Shown: positions 1 through 7,108, counted from the first letter of the stretch. The stretch is 39,558 nt of DNA from Bacteroides xylanisolvens XB1A (GCF_000210075.1 NC_021017.1:5061229-5100786), one strand, 5' to 3'. Made by a program: numbers and translations. Notes: generated from the sequence alone by a model not told the origin.

Positions 1-58
1 CAAAGACCCGTCCAACCAAAGTTATTTTATGATTGGTTTAATTTAATCAGACAGCCTT

Positions 59-337
59 ATGTATATAAATAAAGATGATTTTACCGCATGGATGGAACGT
101 ATCATGGACAGGTTTGATATGCAGGACAAGAAGATAGATAAAGTTATAAAAGGTCGTAACTGTTTGGATGGTGAAGAACTGCTGGATAATCAGGACTTGT
201 GTCTGTTGCTAAAAGTAGCTCCCCGAACACTGACCCGTTACCGGAAAAAGGGAATACTCCCTTTCCTTATGTTGGATGGCAGATGTTATTACCGTGCAAC
301 GGACGTACACCAGTTAATCCGGGAGAAAACCGATTAA
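59..337 (+). CDS. Helix-turn-helix domain protein (mobile-element type)
   Basis: A 92-residue protein. The second half (about residues 43-90) reads as a winged helix-turn-helix of the excisionase/HTH_17 type: LLDNQDLCLLLKVAPRTLTRYR, followed by a short wing with GILPFLMLDGRCYYRATDV and a final helix. The N-terminal 40 residues are charged and helical. Proteins of this size and layout are common in Bacteroides conjugative and mobilizable elements, where they act as small DNA-binding regulators or excision factors; that role is inferred here. No integrase or mobilization gene is visible in the window, so the rest of any element would lie to the left. The fold class is fairly sure, the exact role is not. 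Confidence 0.7.
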   Translation: MYINKDDFTAWMERIMDRFDMQDKKIDKVIKGRNCLDGEELLDNQDLCLLLKVAPRTLTRYRKKGILPFLMLDGRCYYRATDVHQLIREKTD

Positions 338-746
338 TTTTTTCTTTTCTAATGGCTTTCAATCCTGTTTTGTCGTAAGATAAGGCAGGATTTCTTGTTT
401 TGTATATAGGAGTTTTCAGGGATTTGGCTAACTTTGCAAAAGTTACATAGAAGATAATGGCGATTGAACAGTAACCTGTGATGTTGCCTTTATATATATC
501 ATATTCGTTCGCCGAATATCTCACTACGAAAACTGGCACTTTTCAAAATGACGAGATTTTCAGCGCAATGTCTATGCTATGTTTTAACATAGCGTGGGCT
601 TGCCTGTTTCGTCATTTAGGTATGCCAGTACCTCGTAGTGGAGCAGTGTGAGTTCACGCTTCTTTTTTGAGATACTGGCGGACAGTTTGAATAAAGATTA
701 TAAACGGGTCACCCGTAAAAATATAAACTGTTTAATGCCTAACAAT
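338..746. other. Intergenic region with two palindromes, no convincing gene
   Basis: No credible gene is seen here. It holds a -7-like TAACTTTG at 429-436 lying in the palindrome AACTTT-GCA-AAAGTT (430-444), and an 8-bp inverted repeat GCTATGTT-TT-AACATAGC at 576-593. Sequence between about 540 and 660 reads in no frame as a recognisable protein. A GTG-started extension of the next gene (648) adds residues unlike its family. The composition and the neighbouring HTH gene suggest mobile-element leader DNA. Confidence 0.5.
576..593. repeat. Perfect 8-bp inverted repeat with 2-nt spacer
   Basis: GCTATGTT and AACATAGC are separated by TT. It is too short and lacks a T-tract, so it is not a typical terminator. 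It could be a binding site for a dimeric protein or a small cruciform in mobile-element DNA. Confidence 0.6.
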
Positions 747-1265
747 ATGAAACAAATTAAAGCGCATATCGCTGTGTCTCTCGATGGTTTTATCGCAACA
801 TCGGACAATGAACTGGACTGGATTACTTCAAATGTAAAATCGCTTATTGGAAAAGAATACGAAGCGGCTACTTGCTTGCTGATGGGAGCTAATACTTATA
901 CCTATTTATTTGAGCATTGGGGTGGATGGTTATATAAAAGTAAACGTACTTTTGTAGTTTCCCACCACGATGCAAATGTTACGCCGGATTGTGGAGTGGA
1001 ATTTCTTATAGATACTCCACTTCGGAAAGTACATGAAATGAAAAGTGATAATGATATGCTGTTAGTCGGTGGTGGTAAACTTTTGACTACACTTATTCAA
1101 GCGGGACTGCTGGATAGTCTGACCCTTTACACTATTCCTGTTATGCTTGGTAAAGGTATCAGTTTCATAGGTGAAACTTTTGGCTCAAATTGGTATTTGG
1201 AGAGTTCTAAAATTATAGATAACAATATTTTGTTATCCTCATATAAATATGTGAATGCAAGATGA
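747..1265 (+). CDS. Dihydrofolate reductase family protein (RibD C-terminal domain)
   Basis: The ORF is open from GTG at 648, but homology to the family begins at MKQIKAHIAVSLDGFIA, so ATG 747 is chosen (172 residues); ATG 735 is an alternative. The N-terminal strand followed by SLDGFIA is the hallmark of RibD C-terminal/DHFR-like reductases. LLMGANTYTYLFEHW corresponds to the M-G-R/N-x-T-Y segment, and LLVGGGKLLTTLIQAGLLDSL is the glycine-rich NADPH-binding helix. These small stand-alone proteins are predicted NAD(P)H-dependent reductases whose substrates are mostly unknown; some behave as weak dihydrofolate reductases. It converges on the HxlR gene, with a shared terminator between them. 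Confidence 0.8.
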   Translation: MKQIKAHIAVSLDGFIATSDNELDWITSNVKSLIGKEYEAATCLLMGANTYTYLFEHWGGWLYKSKRTFVVSHHDANVTPDCGVEFLIDTPLRKVHEMKSDNDMLLVGGGKLLTTLIQAGLLDSLTLYTIPVMLGKGISFIGETFGSNWYLESSKIIDNNILLSSYKYVNAR

Positions 1266-1275
1266 TAAAAGGGAG

Positions 1276-1301
1276 AGTATAGAACATTGAAGTTCTATAC
1301 T
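1276..1301. terminator. Bidirectional terminator between convergent genes
   Basis: AGTATAGAAC and GTTCTATACT form a perfect 10-bp stem with a 6-nt loop, followed by a TTTCTTCT tract on the plus strand. It ends the DHFR-like gene and overlaps the stop codon of the leftward HxlR gene. Confidence 0.75.
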
Positions 1302-1663
1302 TTCTTCTGTTTTTCCGTTTTTTGACGGTGTTCTAAAATTTCATCGGAATGTTCCAAAGCCCATTGAATAATACCATCTAAGGGCGACATTAAACTTTTT
1401 CCAAGCGATGTAAGACTGTATTCCACTTTTGGTGGTATTTCTGGGTACAGTTTACGATTCACTAACTTATCGGCTTCTAATTTCTTTAATGCTGTAGCAA
1501 GCATCTTTTGTGACACATTCGGAGTGTTTCTTAATAGTTCATTGAAGCGCAAAGTTCCCTTCTGATGCAAAAGAAACAATATGCGTAACGACCATTTATC
1601 TCCGAAACGGTCAATTATTCCACAGGCAGGACAAATAGCTTCTCTATAATGAGTATCATCCAT
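1295..1663 (-). CDS. HxlR family transcriptional regulator
   Basis: A 122-residue single-domain winged helix protein. It has the CPACGIIDRFGDKWSLRIL start typical of HxlR regulators, in which a cysteine precedes the DNA-binding domain, then LRFNELLRNTPNVSQKMLATALKKLEADKLV (recognition helix region) and the wing PEIPPKVEYSLTSLGKSL. Members such as YodB, CatR and HypR sense electrophiles, diamide or hypochlorite through the N-terminal cysteine; Cys11 and Cys14 are present here. It is divergent from the radical SAM gene at 1861. A TACTN9AGTA palindrome in the shared promoter region is a candidate site for autoregulation and control of the divergent gene. Confidence 0.9.
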   Translation of the reverse strand: MDDTHYREAICPACGIIDRFGDKWSLRILFLLHQKGTLRFNELLRNTPNVSQKMLATALKKLEADKLVNRKLYPEIPPKVEYSLTSLGKSLMSPLDGIIQWALEHSDEILEHRQKTEKQKKV

Positions 1664-1719
1664 CTTTTTTTCTTATTTAATTCATTATCAATCAATAATA
1701 GTTACCTCTACGTTACTAT

Positions 1720-1768
1720 CTTACTTAATGGTAAGTTTTTTTTTATACTAAGTATCTTAGTAACTTTG
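1720..1768 (+). promoter_or_regulatory. Promoter for radical SAM gene with operator-like palindromes
   Basis: TAACTTTG at 1761-1768 fits the Bacteroides -7 box TAnnTTTG, with a T-run at 1736-1744 in the -33 region. A 17-bp perfect palindrome TACTAAG-TAT-CTTAGTA (1746-1762) overlaps the -7 box, and a second inverted repeat CTTAC-N6-GTAAG lies at 1720-1735. The TACT...AGTA ends resemble operators reported for the HxlR-family protein YodB. The regulator encoded at 1295-1663 is the obvious candidate ligand. Confidence 0.6.
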
Positions 1769-1860
1769 TTCGCACAAAAGTAACTAAATATATTGAATAT
1801 ACAAAGTTTTCGGTCTTTCTAAATATTTAGCAAGGGCTGAAACTTATAAAAATTAAGAGT

Positions 1861-2754
1861 ATGGAAATAGAGAAAATGCACTTTGACGGTCAAATTTGGC
1901 GACCACCCTATGAAGCAAGTTCGCAACTGTTACAGGTAACAGCAGGATGTACTTATCATAAATGCAAATTTTGTAGCCTGTATCATGGAACTAAGTTTAG
2001 ATTATCCCCTGTTTCGGAAGTTGAATCAGACTTGAAAATAATTCAGGAATACCAGCCTAAGGCAAGGCGTGTCTTTCTGACTGGTGCCAATCCTTTTGCT
2101 TTGAGCTATAACAGATTGTTGGATTTAGGGTTATTGATTCGGAAGTATCTCCCTTATTGCGAAACAATAGGAACATTTTCCCGCATAGCAGACATTAAAT
2201 CCAAGAGTGTAGAAGAACTGAAGAACTTGCGTCATTTAAAGTTTGATAGTATTAGTATTGGCACAGAATCGGGAGATGATGAAACTTTGTCAAGAATGAA
2301 TAAGGGTAATACGGCAGCAGATATATTGGAACAGTGCAGAAAGCTGGAAGAAGCCAATATTCGTTATAATTTGGTTTATCTGACAGGGCTTGCGGGAAAG
2401 GGGAAAGGACAGCAGAATGCAATCCATACGGCTGAAATATTTAATCAGCTACATCCTTTTACTATAAACTTCGTTTCTTTGACCGTATTTCCCGAATCGG
2501 AACTTTATCAGGAAATACAAGAGGGTAAATTTATTGAGGCATCGGAGCGGGAACGTCTGTTGGAGTTGAGAACCTTTATTTCTACCCTTAGCATAAGGAC
2601 AACTTTATTGGGAAATACAGTTTCAAATACAATACCTTTTGTAGGTATGATTCCCGATGATAAAGTCCGAATATTGAATGAACTGGATGCTGCAATCCGT
2701 CAAAGTACTGAAATAGAATTAAAGCAGTATAGAAACGGTATAAGGTCATTATAA
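1861..2754 (+). CDS. Radical SAM protein
   Basis: A 297-residue radical SAM enzyme. The cluster motif is C30-x4-C35-x2-C38 (AGCTYHKCKFCSLY), a spacing shared by a family of uncharacterised radical SAM proteins rather than the textbook Cx3Cx2C. Further family marks are FLTGANPFAL, the glycine-rich SIGTESGDDETLSRMNKG, and YNLVYLTGLAGKGKG, which form the beta-strands and SAM-binding segments of a partial TIM barrel. No additional ferredoxin-like cluster, cobalamin domain or peptide-recognition domain is visible, so the substrate cannot be assigned. It is divergent from the HxlR gene and ends in a hairpin at 2760-2793. Regulation by the HxlR protein is inferred from the operator overlapping its -7 box. 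Confidence 0.88.
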   Translation: MEIEKMHFDGQIWRPPYEASSQLLQVTAGCTYHKCKFCSLYHGTKFRLSPVSEVESDLKIIQEYQPKARRVFLTGANPFALSYNRLLDLGLLIRKYLPYCETIGTFSRIADIKSKSVEELKNLRHLKFDSISIGTESGDDETLSRMNKGNTAADILEQCRKLEEANIRYNLVYLTGLAGKGKGQQNAIHTAEIFNQLHPFTINFVSLTVFPESELYQEIQEGKFIEASERERLLELRTFISTLSIRTTLLGNTVSNTIPFVGMIPDDKVRILNELDAAIRQSTEIELKQYRNGIRSL

Positions 2755-2759
2755 AAGCA

Positions 2760-2793
2760 GAGAGAAACGGGGGTAATTTCCCTGTTTCTCTCT
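2760..2793. terminator. Hairpin terminator between convergent genes
   Basis: GAGAGAAAC-G-GGG and CCC-T-GTTTCTCTC pair in a ~13-bp stem with one mismatch, followed by TTTCT. It separates the radical SAM gene from the leftward nitroreductase gene and could serve both. Confidence 0.65.
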
Positions 2794-2811
2794 TTCTATG
2801 GCATGATGACA

Positions 2812-3321
2812 TTATAATATAGTTACTATCTCATCAATGCTTTTGCGGGCTGTTGGATTGTACTTGGAATCCACTGGATAACCTATAGGAATTATTGCAA
2901 CCGGATGAATATTAGCAGATAATCCCAAGCTATGTTTGCATTCATCTATATCGAAATTGCAAACCCAACAAGTTCCTAACCCTTGTTCCGTTGCTGCCAA
3001 ACAGATATGTTCCGTAGTGATAGCAACATCAATATCTGCATGATTTTTATTATCATACTGACGTGTCCATGCAACCGAATCATTAGCACATACAATGATA
3101 TATAAGGGGGCTTCCACAAACCATTTGGCAGGGTAAACCTTTTGCAGCTTTTTTTTCTGCAATTCACTTTGTATCACTATAAATTGCCACGGCTGTTTGT
3201 TTACGGCAGACGGTGCATACCGGGCGCATTCAAGAATATAATCCAACTTTTCTTTCTCTACTTCTTGGGAAGTATAGCTTCTTACGGAATAACGCTTTTT
3301 TGTTAATTCTAAAAAATCCAT
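2812..3321 (-). CDS. Nitroreductase family protein
   Basis: A 169-residue FMN-dependent nitroreductase-like protein. It starts with the family signature MDFLELTKKRYSVRSY (FMN phosphate-binding R-x-S-x-R), has ARYAPSAVNKQPWQFIVI (the A-P-S-x-x-N-x-Q-P-W FMN-binding motif) and AATEQGLGTCWVCNFD (the G-L-G-T-C-W isoalloxazine-contact segment). Such enzymes reduce nitroaromatics, quinones or related electrophiles with NAD(P)H; the natural substrate is not readable from sequence. It is the last leftward gene after the HMA protein (100-nt gap), so it may be co-transcribed with the copper genes or have its own promoter. It faces the radical SAM gene tail to tail. Confidence 0.9.
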   Translation of the reverse strand: MDFLELTKKRYSVRSYTSQEVEKEKLDYILECARYAPSAVNKQPWQFIVIQSELQKKKLQKVYPAKWFVEAPLYIIVCANDSVAWTRQYDNKNHADIDVAITTEHICLAATEQGLGTCWVCNFDIDECKHSLGLSANIHPVAIIPIGYPVDSKYNPTARKSIDEIVTIL

Positions 3322-3421
3322 GATGTATAATATTAATTGAGTTAAAAATAAATCGTTATGTCTTATAACTGTATTATTTGTCCTGTACTGATATAATTTA
3401 TTTTTTCGTCAGCAATACCTT

Positions 3422-3625
3422 TCATTCCATTTGCTCAATTTTGAAACCTGCTTTACTTATCAGTTCTACTACATCATCTGCTGCCAGCTTATCGGAAGCT
3501 ACAGTCAGTGGACGGTTGGAATCAGATAAATCTAAATTCCATTCTTCTCTACTTATTTTGCCTTGCAATATTTCTTCTATCTTGGCAAGACAACCCTCAC
3601 ACTTTGCATTCGTTTTAAAAATCAT
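3422..3625 (-). CDS. Small heavy-metal-associated (HMA) domain protein
   Basis: A 67-residue single ferredoxin-like HMA domain. The metal-binding motif is KCEGCLAKI near the N-terminus (C-x-x-C, residues 9-12) where canonical copper chaperones have MxCxxC. The C-terminal part VELISKAGFKIEQ matches the last helix and strand of the fold. It probably binds Cu(I) or a similar soft metal in the cytoplasm and hands it to, or takes it from, the ATPase encoded just upstream (29-nt gap, same strand). There is no signal peptide. The internal stretch REEWNLDLSDSNRPLTV is slightly longer than in CopZ, a variant seen in Bacteroidota. Confidence 0.8.
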   Translation of the reverse strand: MIFKTNAKCEGCLAKIEEILQGKISREEWNLDLSDSNRPLTVASDKLAADDVVELISKAGFKIEQME

Positions 3626-3654
3626 TGTACGTATTTGAATTGATTATTAAGTTG

Positions 3655-5868
3655 TTATATCCTTTTCCTTTTTAAACGTAAGCTATTTAGTACGACAGAC
3701 ACAGAGCTAAATACCATTGCAGCACTTGCCCACATCGGATTTAAAAGAAATCCGTTTATTGAATAAAATATGCCTGCCGCAATGGGAATACCAATCAAGT
3801 TATAAATAAACGCCCAAAACAAATTCTGATAAATTGTTTTTATCGTCAATTGCGATAGCCGGATGGTTTCCGGTATTTTCAGTAAATCGGATGAGAGTAT
3901 GGTCGCCATTGCCGTATCTACAGCAATATCACTGCCTTGCCCCATTGCTATGCTTAAATTCGCTTGTGCTAAAGCCGCACTATCATTAATTCCGTCACCC
4001 ACCATGCCTACTTTTTTCCCATTCGCTTGCAATTCTTTTATGAATTGAGCTTTTTCGTTCGGCAACACTCCGGCTTTATAATGGTTTATTCCTACCTTTC
4101 GAGATATGGCTTGTGCTGAAATTGCATTATCTCCTGTCAACATATACACTTCAACACCCATTTCCTGTAGTTGTGATATGGCTTGCGCCGAAGTTTGTTT
4201 AATTTCATCGGTTAGGGCTATAGCTGCAATAGCTTGTGTGGAATCAGCAAACCATACCAATGTTTTAGCTTCCTGTGTCCATTTGTTTGCCAATTCCTGC
4301 AAATGACTGGCTATCGTAATATGGTTATCATTCAATAATGACAGGTTGCCTACGTAATAAGTCTGACTGCTTACTATACCTTTTACACCTTTTCCCGGAA
4401 CGTTTTCGAACTTATCAATGGAAATCTCTTTTTCATTCTGCAAAGTATTGACTACGGCATCCGAAAGAGGATGTTCCGATAGCTTCTCTAAACTGTACAG
4501 TATTTTTCGGCTATGTTCAAAGCCGTTTTCCCATAGGCTTTCGACGACTATGGGATGCCCTGCTGTGATAGTCCCTGTTTTATCAAGAATTATCGTATCT
4601 ATCTTTTGGGCAATCTCCAAGCTTTGGGCATCTTTAATTAAAATCCCTTTTTCAGCACTTTTTCCAATGCCTACCATAATGGCAGTGGGAGTAGCCAAGC
4701 CTAATGCACAAGGGCAGGCAATTATCAATACAGTGACCATTGCCAACAATCCATTGGTGAAGCCGTTCGTTGGTGCTAAAACTATCCATGCAACAAAAGC
4801 TATAATCGAAATGCTGATAATAGCCGGGACAAAGAATCGGGCTATTCTATCCACTAACTTTTGAACGGGAGCTTTGCTGCCTTGCGCATCCTGCACCATG
4901 CGGATGATTTGTGCCAGCATCGTGTCAGAACCTATCTTATCGGCAATAAACCGAAATGTCCCTTTTTGATTGATGGTTCCGGCAAATACCTTTTCGCCGG
5001 ATTGCTTGTGCAGGGGAACAGGCTCGCCATTCAACATACTTTCATCCACGTATGATTCTCCTGTAACAACCATGCCGTCTACTGCAATGCGTTCTCCGGG
5101 TTTAACAAGAATTGTATCACCTTTTTGTACGGCTGTTATCGGAACGGTACGTTCATCAGAATCTACGATAATAGTTACCGTCTTAGGTTGCAGCCCGATT
5201 AACTTTTTTATGGCAGTTGAAGTGTTTTGCTTCGCGCGCTCTTCGAGTAATCGTCCCAACAGGATGAATGCAATGATAACACTTGCCGCTTCAAAATAAA
5301 TATGCGGTTCAATCCCTCTTGACAACCAAAAATCAGGAAACAACAGATTAAAAACACTGAATGTATAGGCTATTCCGGTACTAACAGCTACAAGGGTGTC
5401 CATATTGGAAGTGCCATGCTTTAATTGCCGCCACGCATTGATATAAAATTCACGTCCCAAACCGAAAACCACAGGCGTGGCGAGAATCCAAAGTACATAT
5501 TTTAAAGAGGATATATCTTCAAAAAACATACTGATAACCATAATTGGGAGAGATAACAGCAGGGCTGCCACTGTACGCCTTTTTATCTTCCGGTATCTTG
5601 TCAAGCGAATTTCTTCCGCTTTATCGGCTGCGTCTTCACCGGTATCAACCAGTAAATCATATCCTGCATCTTGTACGGCAGATTGTAGTGTTGCATCGGA
5701 ACATACTTCCGGATTATATTCTACCTGTGCTACCGCAGTCGCATAATTCACTGTTGCCTGATATACTCCCGGCAAACCATTTAATGTTTTATCCACACGA
5801 GCCGCACATGAAGCGCAACTCATACCCAAAACCGGATATGTATTTTTTATGTTCTTACCTTTTTCCAT
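3655..5868 (-). CDS. copA: Copper-translocating P1B-type ATPase
   Basis: About 737 residues from ATG 5868 (MEKGKN...); an upstream ATG at 5892 adds eight residues unlikely to belong. One N-terminal HMA domain carries GMSCASCAARVD. Then come the P1B core features: the actuator motif GES, the metal-site ACPCALGLATP (CPC in the sixth membrane helix, typical of Cu+/Ag+ pumps), the phosphorylation site DKTGTIT, the HP motif SEHPL, the MLTGD and GDGINDSAALAQA hinge, and two final membrane helices. It exports monovalent copper or silver from the cytoplasm at the expense of ATP. It lies between the AraC-HMA regulator and the small HMA protein in one leftward cluster, which supports a metal-stress role. 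Confidence 0.95.
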   Translation of the reverse strand: MEKGKNIKNTYPVLGMSCASCAARVDKTLNGLPGVYQATVNYATAVAQVEYNPEVCSDATLQSAVQDAGYDLLVDTGEDAADKAEEIRLTRYRKIKRRTVAALLLSLPIMVISMFFEDISSLKYVLWILATPVVFGLGREFYINAWRQLKHGTSNMDTLVAVSTGIAYTFSVFNLLFPDFWLSRGIEPHIYFEAASVIIAFILLGRLLEERAKQNTSTAIKKLIGLQPKTVTIIVDSDERTVPITAVQKGDTILVKPGERIAVDGMVVTGESYVDESMLNGEPVPLHKQSGEKVFAGTINQKGTFRFIADKIGSDTMLAQIIRMVQDAQGSKAPVQKLVDRIARFFVPAIISISIIAFVAWIVLAPTNGFTNGLLAMVTVLIIACPCALGLATPTAIMVGIGKSAEKGILIKDAQSLEIAQKIDTIILDKTGTITAGHPIVVESLWENGFEHSRKILYSLEKLSEHPLSDAVVNTLQNEKEISIDKFENVPGKGVKGIVSSQTYYVGNLSLLNDNHITIASHLQELANKWTQEAKTLVWFADSTQAIAAIALTDEIKQTSAQAISQLQEMGVEVYMLTGDNAISAQAISRKVGINHYKAGVLPNEKAQFIKELQANGKKVGMVGDGINDSAALAQANLSIAMGQGSDIAVDTAMATILSSDLLKIPETIRLSQLTIKTIYQNLFWAFIYNLIGIPIAAGIFYSINGFLLNPMWASAAMVFSSVSVVLNSLRLKRKRI

Positions 5869-5949
5869 ATTGATGATTTTTATATGTTGCAAAGGTAGGG
5901 GGCTTTTATCTTCCGGCTCTTACATAATTATGGATATGATTTATATCAT

Positions 5950-6522
5950 TCAGACTTCATCCAAAGGTTTCAGTTTGTGTTCTTTTAAACGCTTGAACTG
6001 GCTTGGAGAAATGCCAGTCATATTACGGAATTGTGTACTTAAATGTGCTGCGCTTGAGTAATTAAGTTTATCGGCAATTTCGCTAATGGATAATTCATCA
6101 TACACCAACAGCTCCTTTATACGTTCTATTTTCTGAATAATGTAGTATTTTTCTATACTTATGCCATTCACTTCAGAAAACAACTTGCTAAGGAAACTGT
6201 AATCGTGATGGCACTTATCCGTAAGATAATCAGACAGGTTTGTCTTGGACGAATTATCGTTATAATGCACTAATTCAATCACCGCAACTTTTATTTGTTC
6301 GATAATCCGAATCCGTTTATCATCTATCAACTCAAATCCGTATGCTTCAAGAACAGGCTTTATGGTAGCACGTTCCTCTGCATTTATTGGTTCTTGCAAA
6401 ATAGCTGTCCCCAGTTCAACACTAAGTGGAGTAAAACCCATTCTTTTCAGTGCTTCTATTACAACCATAATGCAACGGTTACAAACCATATTCTTAATGT
6501 GAATAGTATTGCTTTTCATCAT
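5950..6522 (-). CDS. AraC-family regulator with N-terminal HMA-like domain
   Basis: A 190-residue protein in two parts. Residues 1-75 look like a heavy-metal-associated domain (IKNMVCNRCIMVVIEAL, with M-x-C-x-x-C, and AYGFELIDDKR at its end). Residues 85-185 are an AraC/XylS DNA-binding domain with both helix-turn-helix motifs (KIERIKELLVYDELSISEIADKLNYS and AAHLSTQFRNMTGISPSQFKRL). The fusion suggests a one-component metal sensor: metal binding at the CxxC changes DNA binding. It lies 82 nt upstream of copA on the same strand and is the likely regulator of the metal cluster. The start is either of two adjacent ATGs (6522 or 6519). Confidence 0.85.
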   Translation of the reverse strand: MMKSNTIHIKNMVCNRCIMVVIEALKRMGFTPLSVELGTAILQEPINAEERATIKPVLEAYGFELIDDKRIRIIEQIKVAVIELVHYNDNSSKTNLSDYLTDKCHHDYSFLSKLFSEVNGISIEKYYIIQKIERIKELLVYDELSISEIADKLNYSSAAHLSTQFRNMTGISPSQFKRLKEHKLKPLDEV

Positions 6523-6538
6523 ATATCCAGCGTTTCTG

Positions 6539-6546
6539 CAAAGTTA
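6539..6546 (-). promoter_or_regulatory. -7 box upstream of AraC-HMA gene
   Basis: On the minus strand the sequence is TAACTTTG, an exact TAnnTTTG match, about 17 nt before the first start codon. No clear -33 box was found at 19-21 nt, so activation by a regulator is possible. Confidence 0.5.
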
Positions 6547-6612
6547 ATAACAATACACCGCTTATCGTTTGACAAGCTCTGAATATTCTCAATATTTAAG
6601 GCTTGCAATTTA

Positions 6613-6642
6613 TTGATAGCGTTTATTGTTTCTGTATTTTTG
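6613..6642 (+). promoter_or_regulatory. Possible plus-strand promoter facing the 18-bp inverted repeat
   Basis: TTG at 6613-6615 and TATTTTTG at 6635-6642 are spaced by 19 nt, which fits the Bacteroides -33/-7 arrangement. No ORF follows; transcription would run into the hairpin at 6695-6747. Confidence 0.35.
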
Positions 6643-6694
6643 CAAATTTACGAATCGGGTAGTGCAACCTAATTGCAAAGTTGAGTAATCTGAA

Positions 6695-6747
6695 TTAGGT
6701 GTAAGGTGCAAGTATATATCTATATATAGCTTGCACCTTACACCTAA
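6695..6747. repeat. 18-bp perfect inverted repeat (strong hairpin)
   Basis: TTAGGTGTAAGGTGCAAG (6695-6712) is repeated in inverse orientation at 6730-6747, with a 17-nt AT-rich centre that can itself pair imperfectly. It is not followed by a T-tract on either strand. It lies exactly between the accessory metal cluster and the tRNA/hydrogenase region, so it may be a boundary element, a structured RNA, or a remnant of a small mobile unit. Confidence 0.75.
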
Positions 6748-6770
6748 GCTGAAATATTTATATTCAGACA

Positions 6771-6802
6771 TTTGCGTAATTCAAAAAGAAGCAGTATCTT
6801 TG
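6771..6802 (+). promoter_or_regulatory. Consensus Bacteroides promoter (TTTG-N20-TATCTTTG)
   Basis: TTTG at 6771-6774 and TATCTTTG at 6795-6802 are spaced by 20 nt, matching the vegetative Bacteroides promoter in both boxes and spacing. Transcription would begin near 6810 and run toward the terminator at 6957-6987 and tRNA-Ser. No ORF of note follows. Confidence 0.7.
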
Positions 6803-6809
6803 AACCGAA

Positions 6810-6987
6810 GTTTTAGGCAGACAATGAACAGCCAAAGGATGACAGATAAACGTCTTTTTTGAAACCTAAATTGTACCCCCTAAGGCATTGACATATTGAT
6901 AAAGAGTTGAATTAAAGCGACATAAGGAGATGGGTTCATTACCCTGTCTCTCCGCTAGAAAGCAGCTTTTTGCTGCTTTCTGTTTTT
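6810..6987 (+). ncRNA. Candidate small RNA between consensus promoter and intrinsic terminator
   Basis: An estimated 178-nt transcript lies between a consensus promoter (6771-6802) and a strong terminator (6957-6987), with no plausible coding sequence. Internal pairings seen by eye include TTTAGG (about 6812) with CCTAAA (about 6864), and GGAGA (6926-6930) with TCTCC (6949-6953) enclosing GGG-TTCATTA-CCC. It is not a tRNA, and the signatures of SRP RNA, tmRNA or RNase P RNA were not recognised. A 6S-like or regulatory RNA is possible. Alternatively it could be an attenuated leader of the tRNA-Ser transcript, which begins 33 nt after the terminator. Confidence 0.45.
6957..6987 (+). terminator. 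Intrinsic terminator of candidate small RNA
   Basis: AGAAAGCAGC and GCTGCTTTCT form a perfect 10-bp stem around TTTTT, followed by GTTTTT. This is a textbook rho-independent terminator upstream of tRNA-Ser. Confidence 0.85.
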
Positions 6988-7020
6988 ATGGAGAGTTTTT
7001 TCTCTAGTTGGTAATTGTAA

Positions 7021-7108
7021 GGAGAGGTGCTCGAGTGGTTGAAGAGGCACGCCTGGAAAGCGTGTATACCCCTAAAGGGTATCACGAGTTCGAATCTCGT
7101 TCTCTCCG
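7021..7108 (+). tRNA. tRNA-Ser (anticodon GGA)
   Basis: An 88-nt class II tRNA. The acceptor GGAGAGG pairs with TCTCTCC (one G-U), the D-loop contains GTGGTTGAAGAGGC, and the anticodon arm GCACGCCTGGAAAGCGTG gives anticodon GGA for codons UCC/UCU. A long variable arm (TACCCCTAAAGGGTA) is typical of serine tRNAs, and the T-arm is CGAGTTCGAATCTCG. The discriminator is G. The terminal CCA is not encoded (the genome reads CA after the discriminator). It starts 33 nt after the small-RNA terminator. Confidence 0.97.

Noticed and set aside
267..539. 90-residue minus-strand ORF near the left edge
   Set aside because: Low-complexity translation with no domain signature, overlapping the HTH gene and non-coding palindromic DNA.
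648..746. N-terminal extension of the DHFR-like protein from a GTG codon
   Set aside because: The extra 33 residues are not part of the family, and the conserved start MKQIKAHIAVSLDGF begins at 747.
4418..4864. 148-residue plus-strand ORF within copA
   Set aside because: Antisense shadow of a highly conserved P-type ATPase gene.
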